Below, one piece after another: positions 17,880 to 27,697 of a stretch of DNA of 39,614 nucleotides. Position 1 is the stretch's first letter, and each line of letters starts with the position of its first letter. The translations under genes were made by a program, and so were the position numbers. A model generated the notes under the pieces. It worked only from the letters and a program-made list of their open reading frames with translations. It had not been told where the DNA came from and did no database searches. Source of the DNA: Spirogloea muscicola (lineage: Eukaryota > Streptophyta > Zygnematophyceae > Spirogloeales > Spirogloeaceae); assembly GCA_009602725.1 (NCBI GenBank), contig WELB01000274.1, positions 108,909 through 148,522 of the forward strand. The letters run 5' to 3'.

Positions 17880-20800
17880 GCNCGCCGCCGCCGCCGCCGC
17901 CGCCGCCGCAGGAGCGCCCGGGCTCGCGCTGCGGTGAGCGCCAGGCCCAGCTCGCCGGTGGTGGCCAAGTCTGAGTCCCTCCAAAGGGCACGGGAACTCT
18001 GCTGGAGACGGCAGCCTCGTGTACTCGACTCTGGCCAGAGTCCTCGGCCTCCGCCGCTGCGGACCATCATCTGCTGTCGTCTCGTCCGAGCGATGGAAAA
18101 GCCATGGAAGACACTGCCGATTAGCAAATATCAACGTTATTTTAGCTGGCCTCATAACGAATATGCTGTCTGACCGGCTTGTGCAGTGGCTCGCTTCCGC
18201 CCCGAGGGTCAGCGCCTGGAGGAGTCACTACGCGGATTCTACGGCACTATTGCCTTACCGCCTGAATGGGCTCCTGGAACACCTCGCTCGGAGGAGGATG
18301 TCTGCGGTCGACCCCGGGGATAATCACAAGGACTGCCCTGAGGAAGCCGGGCCAATAGGGCGCCCACGGCGGCAGCTGCAGCCCGAGGAGGAGGTGCCCT
18401 GGCTCCCCCTGGTAAGGTGCTTGAACTTTAGCATGAAAATTTGCATATTGGATGCGCCACAACCCTGGAGATGCTCGCGTTGGGCCTATGCTCCAGCACT
18501 CGAGGCGTAAAAGTGAGGTCGTGCTGATGGCTGGCCACCCTGGACGGTCTTCTCCGGTCTTAGGTGCTCGCTGCATGCACAGCATGCCCGCCGTCCTGCT
18601 CAAGGTCCCTCTGCATTGGTGCTGCTTGATGCTGGTCGGACTCGAACAGTGATGTCCTGACGGCTCTCATCGCTCTCATGCACGATGAGATGAGGGCCTG
18701 ATTCGTCTGACATCCTCCACCCGCCGCTCTCAAAGCCTGGAAGGTACTTGCTGGCTACATGCTACTATGGCGAAGTTAGCAACCAGGTGGACTGCATGGA
18801 GAGCCAGCTGATCGTCGCCGGTGTCCTGAACCGCACCCTGGTCGTCGACAGGTGCTGCTGCTTTCATGTGCCGTGCTCGTAATCACCTCAAGATCTTAAC
18901 AAGTTGCTACTCGTGTGTATCAAGCTGCCGACGATAATATGACAATAGGTCTTCATCTCACTGGAGCTAGAGGCTTCCTGCTCAGACCTTATAAGTTTGC
19001 CTGAGCTGCGTAGGACACTGTCTGCAAGCCTGGCTTGAAGCGACAGGCTAGAAATTGGTCTGGGCGTCAACCTCTCTAGCCTCTATTTCGTGGTTGTGCA
19101 GGAAAGTTATCATGGTCGGCGGGAGATTTCACAAGAGGTACAACTGGGATTGGGGGCTCTATTGGGATGTGCGGCATAGTGAGGCGTGCTTCGGCAACAA
19201 CACCGTGATCAGCCTGGATCAGTACAAGGCTCGCCATCCAGAGCCAAATGGCACGGTTACAATTCACGAAGTGACGTGTGTCGAGGTAAGGTTGGACAAC
19301 GCCCTCAACTTCGTTGTGGACAGGGTTTAGCTGCACAGCACATGTGTCCTTCTGAGACATTACATTAGCCCTAGCTGTTTGTGGCGAGTTTCTTCATGCT
19401 TGGCTCATGAACGGGCACCGAACAGTGACTCCTCAGCTTCGTAGTCAAGAACCTGGGATGTGAAGGATCCATAGAAGAGCTTAAGTGGCCTGTGGCCACT
19501 TGAGCCCTTTCTACACAGCAACTCACGGCTCTGCGAAGGATGATGACTGACTCAAACTTGATAAGTCACACTTATGGTGTGGTCTTTGGTGCAGAATCAG
19601 AACAACAAGCACGACTGCACACGCCTACCTTGGATCGCCGAAGGGCGTCCGGATCTGCTTTGGCCAAGCGGCGGCAGCAAGACCGTCCAAGCCAAACTAC
19701 CTGTGACAACCTCGGAGTTCACTGCGAATTTTGGCGGTTCCAGAGCTCAACTGCTGTGCCTTCGAGACCTGTACGCGTGGCGCTTCAAGAGTGAGCTGTA
19801 CAACGCGAGGCCGTATGGGCCCTTCCGCCGGTCATGCATGCTTCCCATGCGGCCGCACAAGGCCATCGTCTCCACGGCTGAAGGTTTTGTGAGAGCATTC
19901 TTGGGTACGTGGCATTATGACATCTCACATGTGATTTCGATTCGCAAGTTCTCTTGTCGTCAGTGAGATTGCCTGGTGTAGAGAGGCGTAGAGAGTCAGT
20001 CTGCAATAGGACTCTGCTCTTCTGTAGGCAGCTCCATCTTTTCAAAGACGGGGGGCAACTATGACAAGGGCGACAGTCATCACCAGCATATGTCTCAAGA
20101 AGGTCCACCTTACTTGCAAACCATCAACTATGACTGGCAACCTTGTACTGCACTTCCAGGCAATCAACAGAAGGTCTTACAGCGTGCTTCATGGGTGGCA
20201 GGTGCCAAGTACGTGGCGGTACATCTTCGACGAGGAAACTTCTACCAAGTTCAGAACAAGTGCGCCCAAGGGGAAATGGCCAAGTGCTGGCGCTCGATTC
20301 CCGAAATTGCGGACCTCATCAACTAGGTGTGCAGTCAAAGTACAGCTGAGGACATCTGTACCATGTGGAAGTAGCAGCAAATTGCTCGTGGATATATCCA
20401 ACGTGCCTCGCTAGACCTGGTTGGTCAAGATTGCTTCTTTCCAGTGCTCATTGCCGTTGCAATGGTCTGCACACGACTCTGCTGCACAGCACCTGTGTCT
20501 TGACACGTCCAAAATCTTGAAGAACCACCTTGATTGTTGATGACAGAAAATACAGGCCTTGGGTGCAACTACGACCTTTATCGCAAGTAATGCGCATCCT
20601 TTGGAATGTAAGCATAGTAGCTGTGTTGGTTGCTTCGCCCCTAGCACAACTGTCCCTGAACTACATGGGCAGTCCTGTACAGGCTAATATTTGCTTGCTT
20701 GCAACGCGTGGTCGAAGTTAGGCGAGTAGCTCTTTGTCACTCTTTTGCCGAGCACCATCAAATTTGCGAAGCCTGACCAGCTGATGCACTGACAAGGGTG

Positions 20801-21460
20801 GGGCCTTGCTTTTCCCACACTGCTTCTGATGAGTCGTCATCTGCTGTGTACATGCCCTTGCCTTTGCAGTGTCCCTGCTGAAATCAAGACTAGTTAGATA
20901 ATCATGCAGGGGACAGAACTTTACTGTCGTTACCCTTCCTCAAAGCCTGAGGTACAAACACCCAGCCTCAAGAAGTGCAAGTTCCATAATCTGCGATATA
21001 ATCGTAAGGAACTAGAAAAACGTTTCTTCACTAACTTCAGTGGCACTGATATGCTCCACAAAAAAGAGCTCACAAGCACAGTCCAGCACGATGCCCATGC
21101 CAAGATGTGCCTGTCATCACGGCACCGGCTAGGCAAGGGGCTCTGCATCTCAAGGACAGTAGAATTTTGTCATTGGCTAAGATGATCTTCTGGGCGTGCA
21201 GATTCCAGCAGGAAACTAAGCAACCTCTGTCGTGGAACATAGAGCCTTGGTTGCAAGCAGGATTCAAAGGCAACATGGAAGCACGACTAGCTTTGGAGAA
21301 GATGATCTGCACCATGGCTGATCACTTCTTTGGAACCCCGAAGTCCACATTCTCCACACATATTGTCCGAATGAGACAATCTCTTGGACTTTCTGGTTGT
21401 CACAACTGGACCTCGGGACACAGAGCTGACATACAAACTAAAAATTGGATACGGCAATAA
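17880..21460 (+). pseudogene. O-fucosyltransferase family gene, copy B, probably inactive
   Basis: Core exons at 18,695-18,851, 19,102-19,285, 19,601-19,904, 20,202-20,326, 20,547-20,607, about 20,917-20,951 and 21,209-21,460 match copy A exon for exon in length and splice sites. Retained motifs: ESQLIVAGVLNRTLVVD, NWDWGLYWD, EKMICTMADHFFGTPKSTF. Damage: the last codon before the GTGTGC donor is TAG (20,324-20,326) where A has AAG; with A's acceptor the sixth core exon also opens with a stop; HFRRGDYYR has become HLRRGNFYQ; and the first exon lacks the ATG plus hydrophobic segment (CTCGAG-GCC runs straight to AGAPGLALR and its GTGAGC donor). The single N at 17,882 lies exactly there, so part of that loss could be an assembly collapse. 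The stops make loss of function the simplest reading. Confidence 0.75.
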
Positions 21461-21849
21461 CGCCAATTTTACCACATCATTCCTCCTGTGTTGGATCATA
21501 ACGATAACAATCTACCTATTGTAGGTGAATGTGAGAATGTGCAACATTGCTATAGAATTTGCGTCTGTGCTGGCAGTGGTGCAAGCCTGAAGTCAGCAAC
21601 CAGCCAAGCATGACGCACAGCCAGCACGCCTCAACTTGGCCGCTTGCGGGCAGCTTCGCGGAAGGCACCATGGACTCCTTCATCTTCACTGCTGCCCAAA
21701 GTGACAGAATACTCGATCACATGTTCTTGGGTTTTCAAATTGGCGACTTTGGATGTCAAATCTCGTGGCTGCATTGACCAGCGACTGCATCCAGGTCTCC
21801 AGTGTCCTTAGCTGGGACTTTGCCCCTTTCCGTGAGACCGCAGACTTCC

Positions 21850-22230
21850 CCCGCCACAGCGGTACAGGCCCCGGATCCGCTCATGGCGGCAGATCAGACT
21901 AGCACAGGCTCCGCCTGCATACCTAAGGTGGATGGCTGCCGTAGCTCGGGCGCAGCGCAGCAGCGGTGCGCCCGAGCTAAGAGCGCCCTGTCTGCCTAGC
22001 CTAGTGGCTCCGCCATGAACACCTATACGCATCTGGCTGGCCTTTTGCAGCCGCTCTTAAGTATAGCAGCAGCGCGGGTGGCCTCAGATACGGGAAAGAG
22101 CCCGATATGCCACAGCTCGCCTTCTCACAAGAAGTGCTCCCACGAGTCACTAGGCTGAGTCAGGTGGTTACCCAGCCCAGTCGCTAAACCCATGGTACTT
22201 CCACATTTGACAGAGTGGTCCCCCAGCCCA
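21850..22230 (-). repeat. TAGCCTAGTGAGCCGTGGGAG repeat family (copy 3)
   Basis: Reverse complement of the arm A copy: GACTAGCACAGGCTCCGCCT, and CACTAGGCTGAGTCAGGTGG near 22,150. A CACCTATACGCATCTGGCTG tail relic of the plus-strand type lies inside it at 22,010-22,075. Confidence 0.65.
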
Positions 22231-22369
22231 GATCGCTGCCTCATCAAGTCACTACATATAGCAAGTAGAAGATCTCTATTAAACTCTCTCCAACTTCTTC
22301 GTATGTTGCCCCGGCAATCTGCTTGTTCAGTGTATGACTGCTGTCGCTACAATCTCTTATCTAGTGTTT

Positions 22370-22500
22370 CGTTAAGATAACGTAGAAAGTTAACAGTTGC
22401 AACGTCAATGACGAGCTCATGTTGATAGTTACCTGATTCATACAAGAAAAAATATGGAAAGGTCCACTCAAATGCGGCACTTGAACTTCTGCATTGTATG
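22370..22500. other. Conserved block of unknown nature (arm B copy)
   Basis: Minus-strand frame FEWTFPYFFLYESGNYQHEL followed by VIDVATVNFLRYLNE. Partner of 7,869-8,010. Described there; product not recognised. Confidence 0.3.
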
Positions 22501-22869
22501 GACACTCTTTCAACCACAAGCATTCCCTTGAGTCTGTACCAATCACAAACTGGATGTGCGGATGGCAGAGTGGCAAGAGGTACCCCCCGGGGGGGTGGCA
22601 ATTTTAGGAAGCAAGATATGCGGCGATGGTAATATCAACCAAAAGTGGCGAGCGTGTAGAACAGCTGGAGGACGAGTTGTGAAGCGGAGGGAAGGTGCAG
22701 CGCTCCCAGATTTGTGAGCGCCAGACAATGTTGTGAATGCTTACATCGTTCGTCTGGCCGTTCGAGCCGGACTGTGCGAACCGCACGGACGTGTATGCCT
22801 TCGTACTGGGTCACTTTGGACTTCTTCTGTTTCCAACTGAACGACACTCCCCCCGGCACTCGTGCTGCG

Positions 22870-23285
22870 CCGCCGCTCCCACCGGCGAGGACGGGCCGCC
22901 GCCCGCGGCCGGCCCGCGCCGCCCGGGCCGGCNCAGGCCTCCTTGGCCACGCGGCGGGCTGTGGTTGGCGGTAAGGCACGCTGCGCGCCGAGCCCCGCTT
23001 GCAGCCCTGCCGGCCGCCGCATCTTGCGCCGCGCCGGCCGTGCCTGCGCGGCGGCTGCGGTTGTCTTCAAGCGGCGACCAGTTGTACGGTCAGCCTGGCC
23101 GCCCCCGTGGCCCCGCCTGGGCGGTCCCCCGGTCGGCCACCTTTTCCAAACCTTCTTACTCAATACTGTACGTTCCCAAACGCTGTTGACTCTTACTTCA
23201 ATAGCTCTGTGGTTCTGGCGCCATTCGGCCCTTTGGACCTTGTTCGTTCGTTCTGGGCTGGCTTTTCCACAGCCCCCGCCGTTTA
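22870..23285 (+). repeat. Dispersed GC-rich repeat ending in tail hairpin (copy 2)
   Basis: Counterpart of 1,100-1,545. Shares CGGGCTGTGG..GCGGTAAGGC, CATCTTGCGCCGCGCCGGCC and GGCCCTTTGGACCTTGTTCG, and ends in GGGCTGGCTTTTCCACAGCC. One ambiguous base at 22,933. Confidence 0.6.
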
Positions 23286-23399
23286 TGGACAAAAGTGGCT
23301 CGCATGAAACCGAAAGGGAGGCAACTTCTAGCCTTACAAACGTCCTGGTATCTGGGTAATGAGTTGGCTAAGGGGGGCACAGACACGAGAGAAGAAGAA

Positions 23400-24240
23400 A
23401 GTGCTCGCCCGCCCCGCTCTTCGCTCGCCCACAGAAGGTAGGGGCTGGGAAATTAAGGAAGAGAGAAGGGCTCGCCCATTGAGGATAGGGGCTGGAACAG
23501 CCAGCCCAAAATAGAATGAACAAAGTACGAGAAGGGGGCCAGAGGAAGCGCTAAGAACACAAAGCACACAAAGAAAGAAAGCAGCTACAAATTACTCAGT
23601 AACCCCTGCTAAGCAGCCGCAGATCAGAGAGGCTAGGGTCCTGAAAGTGGGTCCCGCAAAGAAGGACGCTTCCAGGAGAGGGCGGTGGCTGAGAGAAGAA
23701 AGTGCTCGCCCTTAAGAGAAGAGAGGCCAGCCCAGGGAAAAGCATTGACAATGTCCGAAGGGGCCAGGGAAAGCGCTAAAAGAGAACAGCGCTTCCAAAT
23801 GGACTGGTGGCTGTAAGAGGCCAGCCCAAAAGAATGGACAAGGTCTGGAGGGGCCAGATGGCGCAGAAGCAAGATACTAAATGCTAAGACGGCAGCAAGG
23901 GGGCTCTCAGTAACCTCGACTCAGTAAGTGCAAGTCAGAGTAAGCGCTAAAGCACACACCGAATCCAGTATCTACGAAACACAGTAACTCCTACTAACTT
24001 CTTTCTTCTTACTAAGCAATCGCAGGTCGGAGAAACTAGTCTCCTGGTAGTGGGTCCCTGGGTCCCCTTAATACACACGCTTTCCTGGCTAGGGCCAGAG
24101 GCGGCAGTAAGGGCACGACCGGCTCGGAGATGGAGCGCGCAAGCCCTGGACCGCTGCAGCGAGACGGCCACCAACCTTGTCCAGGAAGTGCAAATGAAGG
24201 TGTGGCCTGCCCGCAGATGCACGGCGAAAGCCTGGATTTG
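23400..24240 (-). pseudogene. Stack of nested non-LTR 3' ends
   Basis: At least four minus-strand units. (1) Half a hairpin (GCTCGCCCACAGAAGGTAGG then GGCTGGGAA) at 23,425-23,455, cut by (2) a full tail at 23,466-23,545 with antisense ORF end at about 23,597-23,625 (LLSRGY-stop). (3) A GTGCTCGCCC tail with GCATTGACAATGTCCGAAGG at 23,697-23,765. (4) A GTGGCTGTAAGAGGCCAGCC unit at 23,805-23,850, then an ORF terminus at 23,985-24,180 (LHLRAGRALTAASG on the minus strand). The last terminus carries the 13-bp insertion at 23,998-24,010. Confidence 0.6.
23998..24010 (+). mobile_element. 13-bp tail-only insertion flanked by ACTAA
   Basis: CTTCTTTCTTCTT between ACTAA (23,993-23,997) and ACTAA (24,011-24,015). 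Related ORF ends at 17,330-17,355 and 23,600-23,620 read straight through this point (CCTGCTAAGCAG). The insert equals the TTC-rich terminus of plus-oriented family members. Confidence 0.55.
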
Positions 24241-24740
24241 CTGGAGCAAAGTAAGAGGTGCAAATGGTACACCTGAGTCAGCAGCCCCACGACATAAGAA
24301 AACAGTCCCAGTCATAATTAGCTCAGAGCTGCTTGTTACTCTTAAGCCTAAACAGCTCAACGGAACAACCGCTACCAGCAAAGTAATTGGGTTTTGGATC
24401 GACCACCGACCTGTCAGGAGTTACTTTTGCTCTCCAACTCTTTTGCTCTGTATTTGCTCTCCAACTTGTGCTCTCCAAGTGACACAAAGATCTGCTTCAA
24501 TACCCGCTTATGCTTCTCAGAGAAGTCAGCCTGAGCAGCACTCAGTGGCGACGGATAGCAAAGTGTGGCAGGGATCCAAGCCTGCACAATCAGGAGACGC
24601 AGAGCTTACAGCCTGTAAGCTCGAATGTCAAATGGGCGTAAATTCAACCACATCGTGCTCACTGCCGAAGACTGTGCTCGTCGAGATCGCTCAGACTCTA
24701 CAATAATAGCCTTAGCAGTGCCACTCTTCTCCCTCTTCCG
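24241..24740. other. No recognisable gene
   Basis: A plus-strand frame spans 24,050-24,706, but it begins in antisense retroelement sequence and shows no domain. Simple repeats of TTTGCTCTCCAACT occur near 24,427-24,475. Confidence 0.4.
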
Positions 24741-24753
24741 TCAGGGGATGGGG

Positions 24754-25300
24754 CTAGCCATATCTTGGCCAAAGTAGCAAGAGCGCAAAGAGCACACGAG
24801 CAGGCGTGTCACAACCTAGGCATGCCACAAGGGGACCTCGGTCAGCAAGAGTCACCGTCATCACGCCCTGGCAGGTGCTCTGAGCAACATGGATGGCGCC
24901 CAGGAATGCCGTTAGCTCTTGTTCCACAAGGGGTGGGAATTGGGGGATGCGCTCGGAGAGCTTGAGGAGTGCGAGGTGGACATCACAGGAGGCCTGCGGG
25001 AGGAGCAGGCTCAGGTTCTTGGCCTTCTGCCAGTGGGTGCTGGGCGTCTGCCACTGGCGCAGGAGGGCGTCCCCGATCGTCCCAATGACATGGTACAGCA
25101 CCTGCCGGCGGCGGCGCGGGCTGTGAGCAGCCCGTCAGCAGTCCAGCGTTGCAGGCAGGGCAGAGCTGGCTAGAGAGGCGTGGTCGTGCCAGGAGGGGGT
25201 TGTCGGAGGCCCAGGCGGCGGGCTTGGAGAAGACGTCGGGGCGCAGCGCGCTGGTGGCGCTGGTGGTGAGCGCAGGCCCGGCGTCGCTCGCAACGTGCAT
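24754..25300 (-). CDS. Unknown coding-like block, possible two-exon fragment
   Basis: Minus-strand frame from about 25,101 to 24,754 starts after a CCGCCGCCGGCAG acceptor-like site and reads VLYHVIGTIGDALLRQW.., a mostly helical, hydrophobic-polar patterned sequence with GC-rich third positions. Just upstream, 25,300-25,110, another frame contains DVFSKPAAWASDNPLL and LCPACNAG (a CxxC). Codon pattern and splice-like border favour a real or recently real exon. I do not recognise the family. It could also be part of a retroelement ORF. Confidence 0.3.
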
Positions 25301-25432
25301 TCTGGTGGAGAAGAGTGCGCGCCCATAGAGAAATATGGTGGGTGCCGGGCCGTCGCTCTGGGGAGCCCTGCCAGACTGCGGCTGCTCAGGCGGGGAGACT
25401 GGCCAGAGCTGACGGAGCCTGCCACTGAAGTA

Positions 25433-25870
25433 CAGAAGAAGGGCTCGCCCATTGAGGATAGGGGCTGGAAAAGCCAGCCCAGAAAGGAATGAACAAAGTA
25501 CGAGAAGGGGGCCAGAAGAGGTGGCATTGCGTGACCCGGAATGCGGCTGCTGATATGAAAGAATCGGCTGTGAAATGCCAGCCAGATGCATACAGGTGTT
25601 CATGACGGAGCCGAAGGCTAGGCAGACAGGGCGCCCTCAATACCCCCGTGTCAGCAGTAGGAAGTCAGATGAGCTGAGGGGAGGAAGAGCGACCCCGCTG
25701 CGCAAGCCAGAGGCTGCTGCAAGGGCGCGACCAGCCCGGCGATGCAAAGCAATCGCCTGGGACCGCTGTAGGCACATAGACAATCGCATCCGGTAGCAGG
25801 AAACAAGACCCAGAAGGCACCGAGCCACCGGGAAGGGCAGCGGAACCGGGCCGCGTCGGGCCGCCGCCAC
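25433..25870 (-). pseudogene. Non-LTR 3' end with two successive tails
   Basis: ORF terminus on the minus strand (ALHRRAGRALAAASG...LLTRGY-stop at 25,637), then the CACCTGTATGC tail (25,555-25,640). Next comes GGCCCCCTTCTCGTACTTTG and the hairpin GGGCTGGCTTTTCCAGCCCC with the ATGGGCGAGCCCTTCTTCTG tail (25,515-25,433). Matches 13,032-13,235 closely in the coding end. Confidence 0.7.
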
Positions 25871-26174
25871 ATGTGGCGGGCGGCATGCTGCCGCCCAAGG
25901 CCGCTGCGCCGCCAGTCTGGCGGCGCACCCCTTCCCCGCCCCGCCTCGCTAGCCCCGGTAACCGGCTGGAGGGGGCCACGCTTGGCGGCGGTTCGCCGTC
26001 GGGCGACGGGGGCCGGTCTCTCCCCAGTTGGCGGTCTCCGCCAACTTAGTAGAGAAGAAAGGAGGGTGTTGGGGGCCTGCCGACTGCGGGCCGGACCCGC
26101 TACCATCTTCGTTCTTTCTGGTTCCGCTCTCTCGTTGTTCCGACTTGCACTTGCTAGAGGTCATGCAGAGAAAA

Positions 26175-26350
26175 AGAAGAAAGGGCTCGCCCATTGAGGA
26201 TAGGGGCTGGAAAAGCCAGCCCAAAAAAGAATGAACAAACTAGAGAAGGGGCCAGGGGAAGCGCTAAGAAAAGCAAGCACAAATCGAAGCAAAGCAGCAA
26301 CGAATCACAAAGAGCAGCGGTCTAGGGGCTGGAAAAGCCTTCAGAGGCCA
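26175..26350 (-). repeat. Non-LTR 3' tail hairpin and UTR
   Basis: AGAAGAAAGGGCTCGCCCAT, AGGATAGGGGCTGGAAAAGC, CAGCCCAAAAAAGAATGAAC, then GGGGCCAGGGGAAGCGCTAA, the same order as at 15,806, 23,466 and 25,433. A second half-stem GGGGCTGGAAAAGCC lies near 26,325. Confidence 0.7.
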
Positions 26351-26529
26351 CTTGCTGACGTCTTGGAGACCAGTATGCTAGAAGCATACCTGCCAAGAGA
26401 CGGGTGTGGAAGAGAGGAAGACGCTTCCAGAGAGAAGGCGCGCGGTGCTCATGAAATTAAAGCGAGGCCAATTCAAGCCAATACATTGTTGAGACAAAAA
26501 CTAGCGCAAAGATAAGGGGGCCTTGTTGA

Positions 26530-27520
26530 CCCGTCAAACGACCACTGCTGGAGCTGCGGGGTGAGTGGGGCAGCAGCAGTGGCAGAAGAGATGACAGGGG
26601 TGGTAATGAGGGCCGGGAAAGTTGATCACGGCCTTGGCAACCAGTCCTACGACCCCGTCTGAAGCCGCTCGAGGAGGAGGGCAGCCGCAGAGGCAGGAGG
26701 GATGGCGGAGGGGGGAAGGAGAGCCGGCAAAGTTGATGACGGCCTTGGCAACCAGTCCTGCGTCCACGTCTGAAGCCGCTCGAGGAAGAGGGCAGCAGCA
26801 GTGGCGGGAGGGATGGCGGAGGGGGGAAGGATGGCCGGAAGAGTTGATGACGGCCTTGGCAAGCAGTCCTGCGTCCACGTCTGAAGCCGCTCGAGGAGGA
26901 GGGCAGCAGAAGTGGCGGGAGGAACGGCGGAGAGGGGAAGGAGGGCCGGAAAAGTTGATGACGGCCTTGGCAACCAGTCCTGCGTCCACGTCTGAAGCCG
27001 CTCGAGGAAGAGGGCAGCAGCAGTGGCGGGAGGGATGGCGGAGGGGGGAAGGATGGCCGGAAGAGTTGATGACGGCCTTGGCAAGCAGTCCTGCGTCCAC
27101 GTCTGAAGCCGCTCGAGGAGGAGGGCAGCAGAAGTGGCGGGAGGAACGGCGGAGAGGGGAAGGAGGGCCGGAAAAGTTGATGACGGCCTTGGCAACCAGT
27201 CCTGCGTCCACGTCTGAAGGCGCTCGAGGAGGAGGGCAGCAGCAGTGGCGGGAGGAATGGCGGAGGGGGGGGAGGAGGGCCGGGAAAGTTGATGACGGGC
27301 AACCAGTCCTGCGTCCACGTCTGAGGCCGCTCGAGGAGGAGGGCAGCAGCGGTGGCAGGAGGGATGGCGGCGTGGGGGAGGAGGGCCGGGAAAGTTGATG
27401 ACGGCCTTGGCAACCTGTCCTTCGTCCACGTCTGAGGCCAGGCGAGGAGGAGGGCAGCAGCGGTGGCAGGAGGGATGGCGGGGGAGGGAAGGGGGGGCGG
27501 GACGGCTGGGGCATCGGAGG
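26530..27520. repeat. 111-bp minisatellite with 222-bp higher-order period
   Basis: GCCGG(G/A)AAAGTTGATGACGG recurs at 26,612, 26,723, 26,834, 26,945, 27,056, 27,167, 27,279 and 27,385, so spacing is 111 bp for five intervals and then 112 and 106. Units alternate in type (AACCAGTCC versus AAGCAGTCC; AGCAGCAGTGG versus AGCAGAAGTGG), giving a dimer period of 222 bp. Each unit contains CTGCGTCCACGTCTGAAGCC and GCTCGAGGAGGAGGGCAGCA. Because 111 is a multiple of 3 and the unit lacks minus-strand stops, all three minus frames stay open for over 1 kb. I treat it as noncoding unless expression is shown. Confidence 0.85.
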
Positions 27521-27697
27521 CTGGGTGGCCGAAGGACCAGGACCTGCCGCCGGGTTTGCCAAGATGCCGGGGGAGCCGTGCCGATGGGGGGCAGCGGCGA
27601 CGGGGGGGGAAAGTGGCCGCCGCCGTCGCAGCCAACGCCGGCGTATGCGGCGGGCGCGGGCGCCACAACGGTTGGGGGCAGAAGAACGACCGGAGGA

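Larger units (their letters stand above)
16335..22920. repeat. Right arm (B) of the large inverted duplication
   Basis: Reverse-complement partner of 7,400-14,025. It carries the second fucosyltransferase copy in the opposite orientation. Private features compared with arm A: the minus-strand retro 3' end at 17,163-17,420, the fragments at 17,430-17,660 and extra sequence near 22,630-22,715. Confidence 0.9.
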
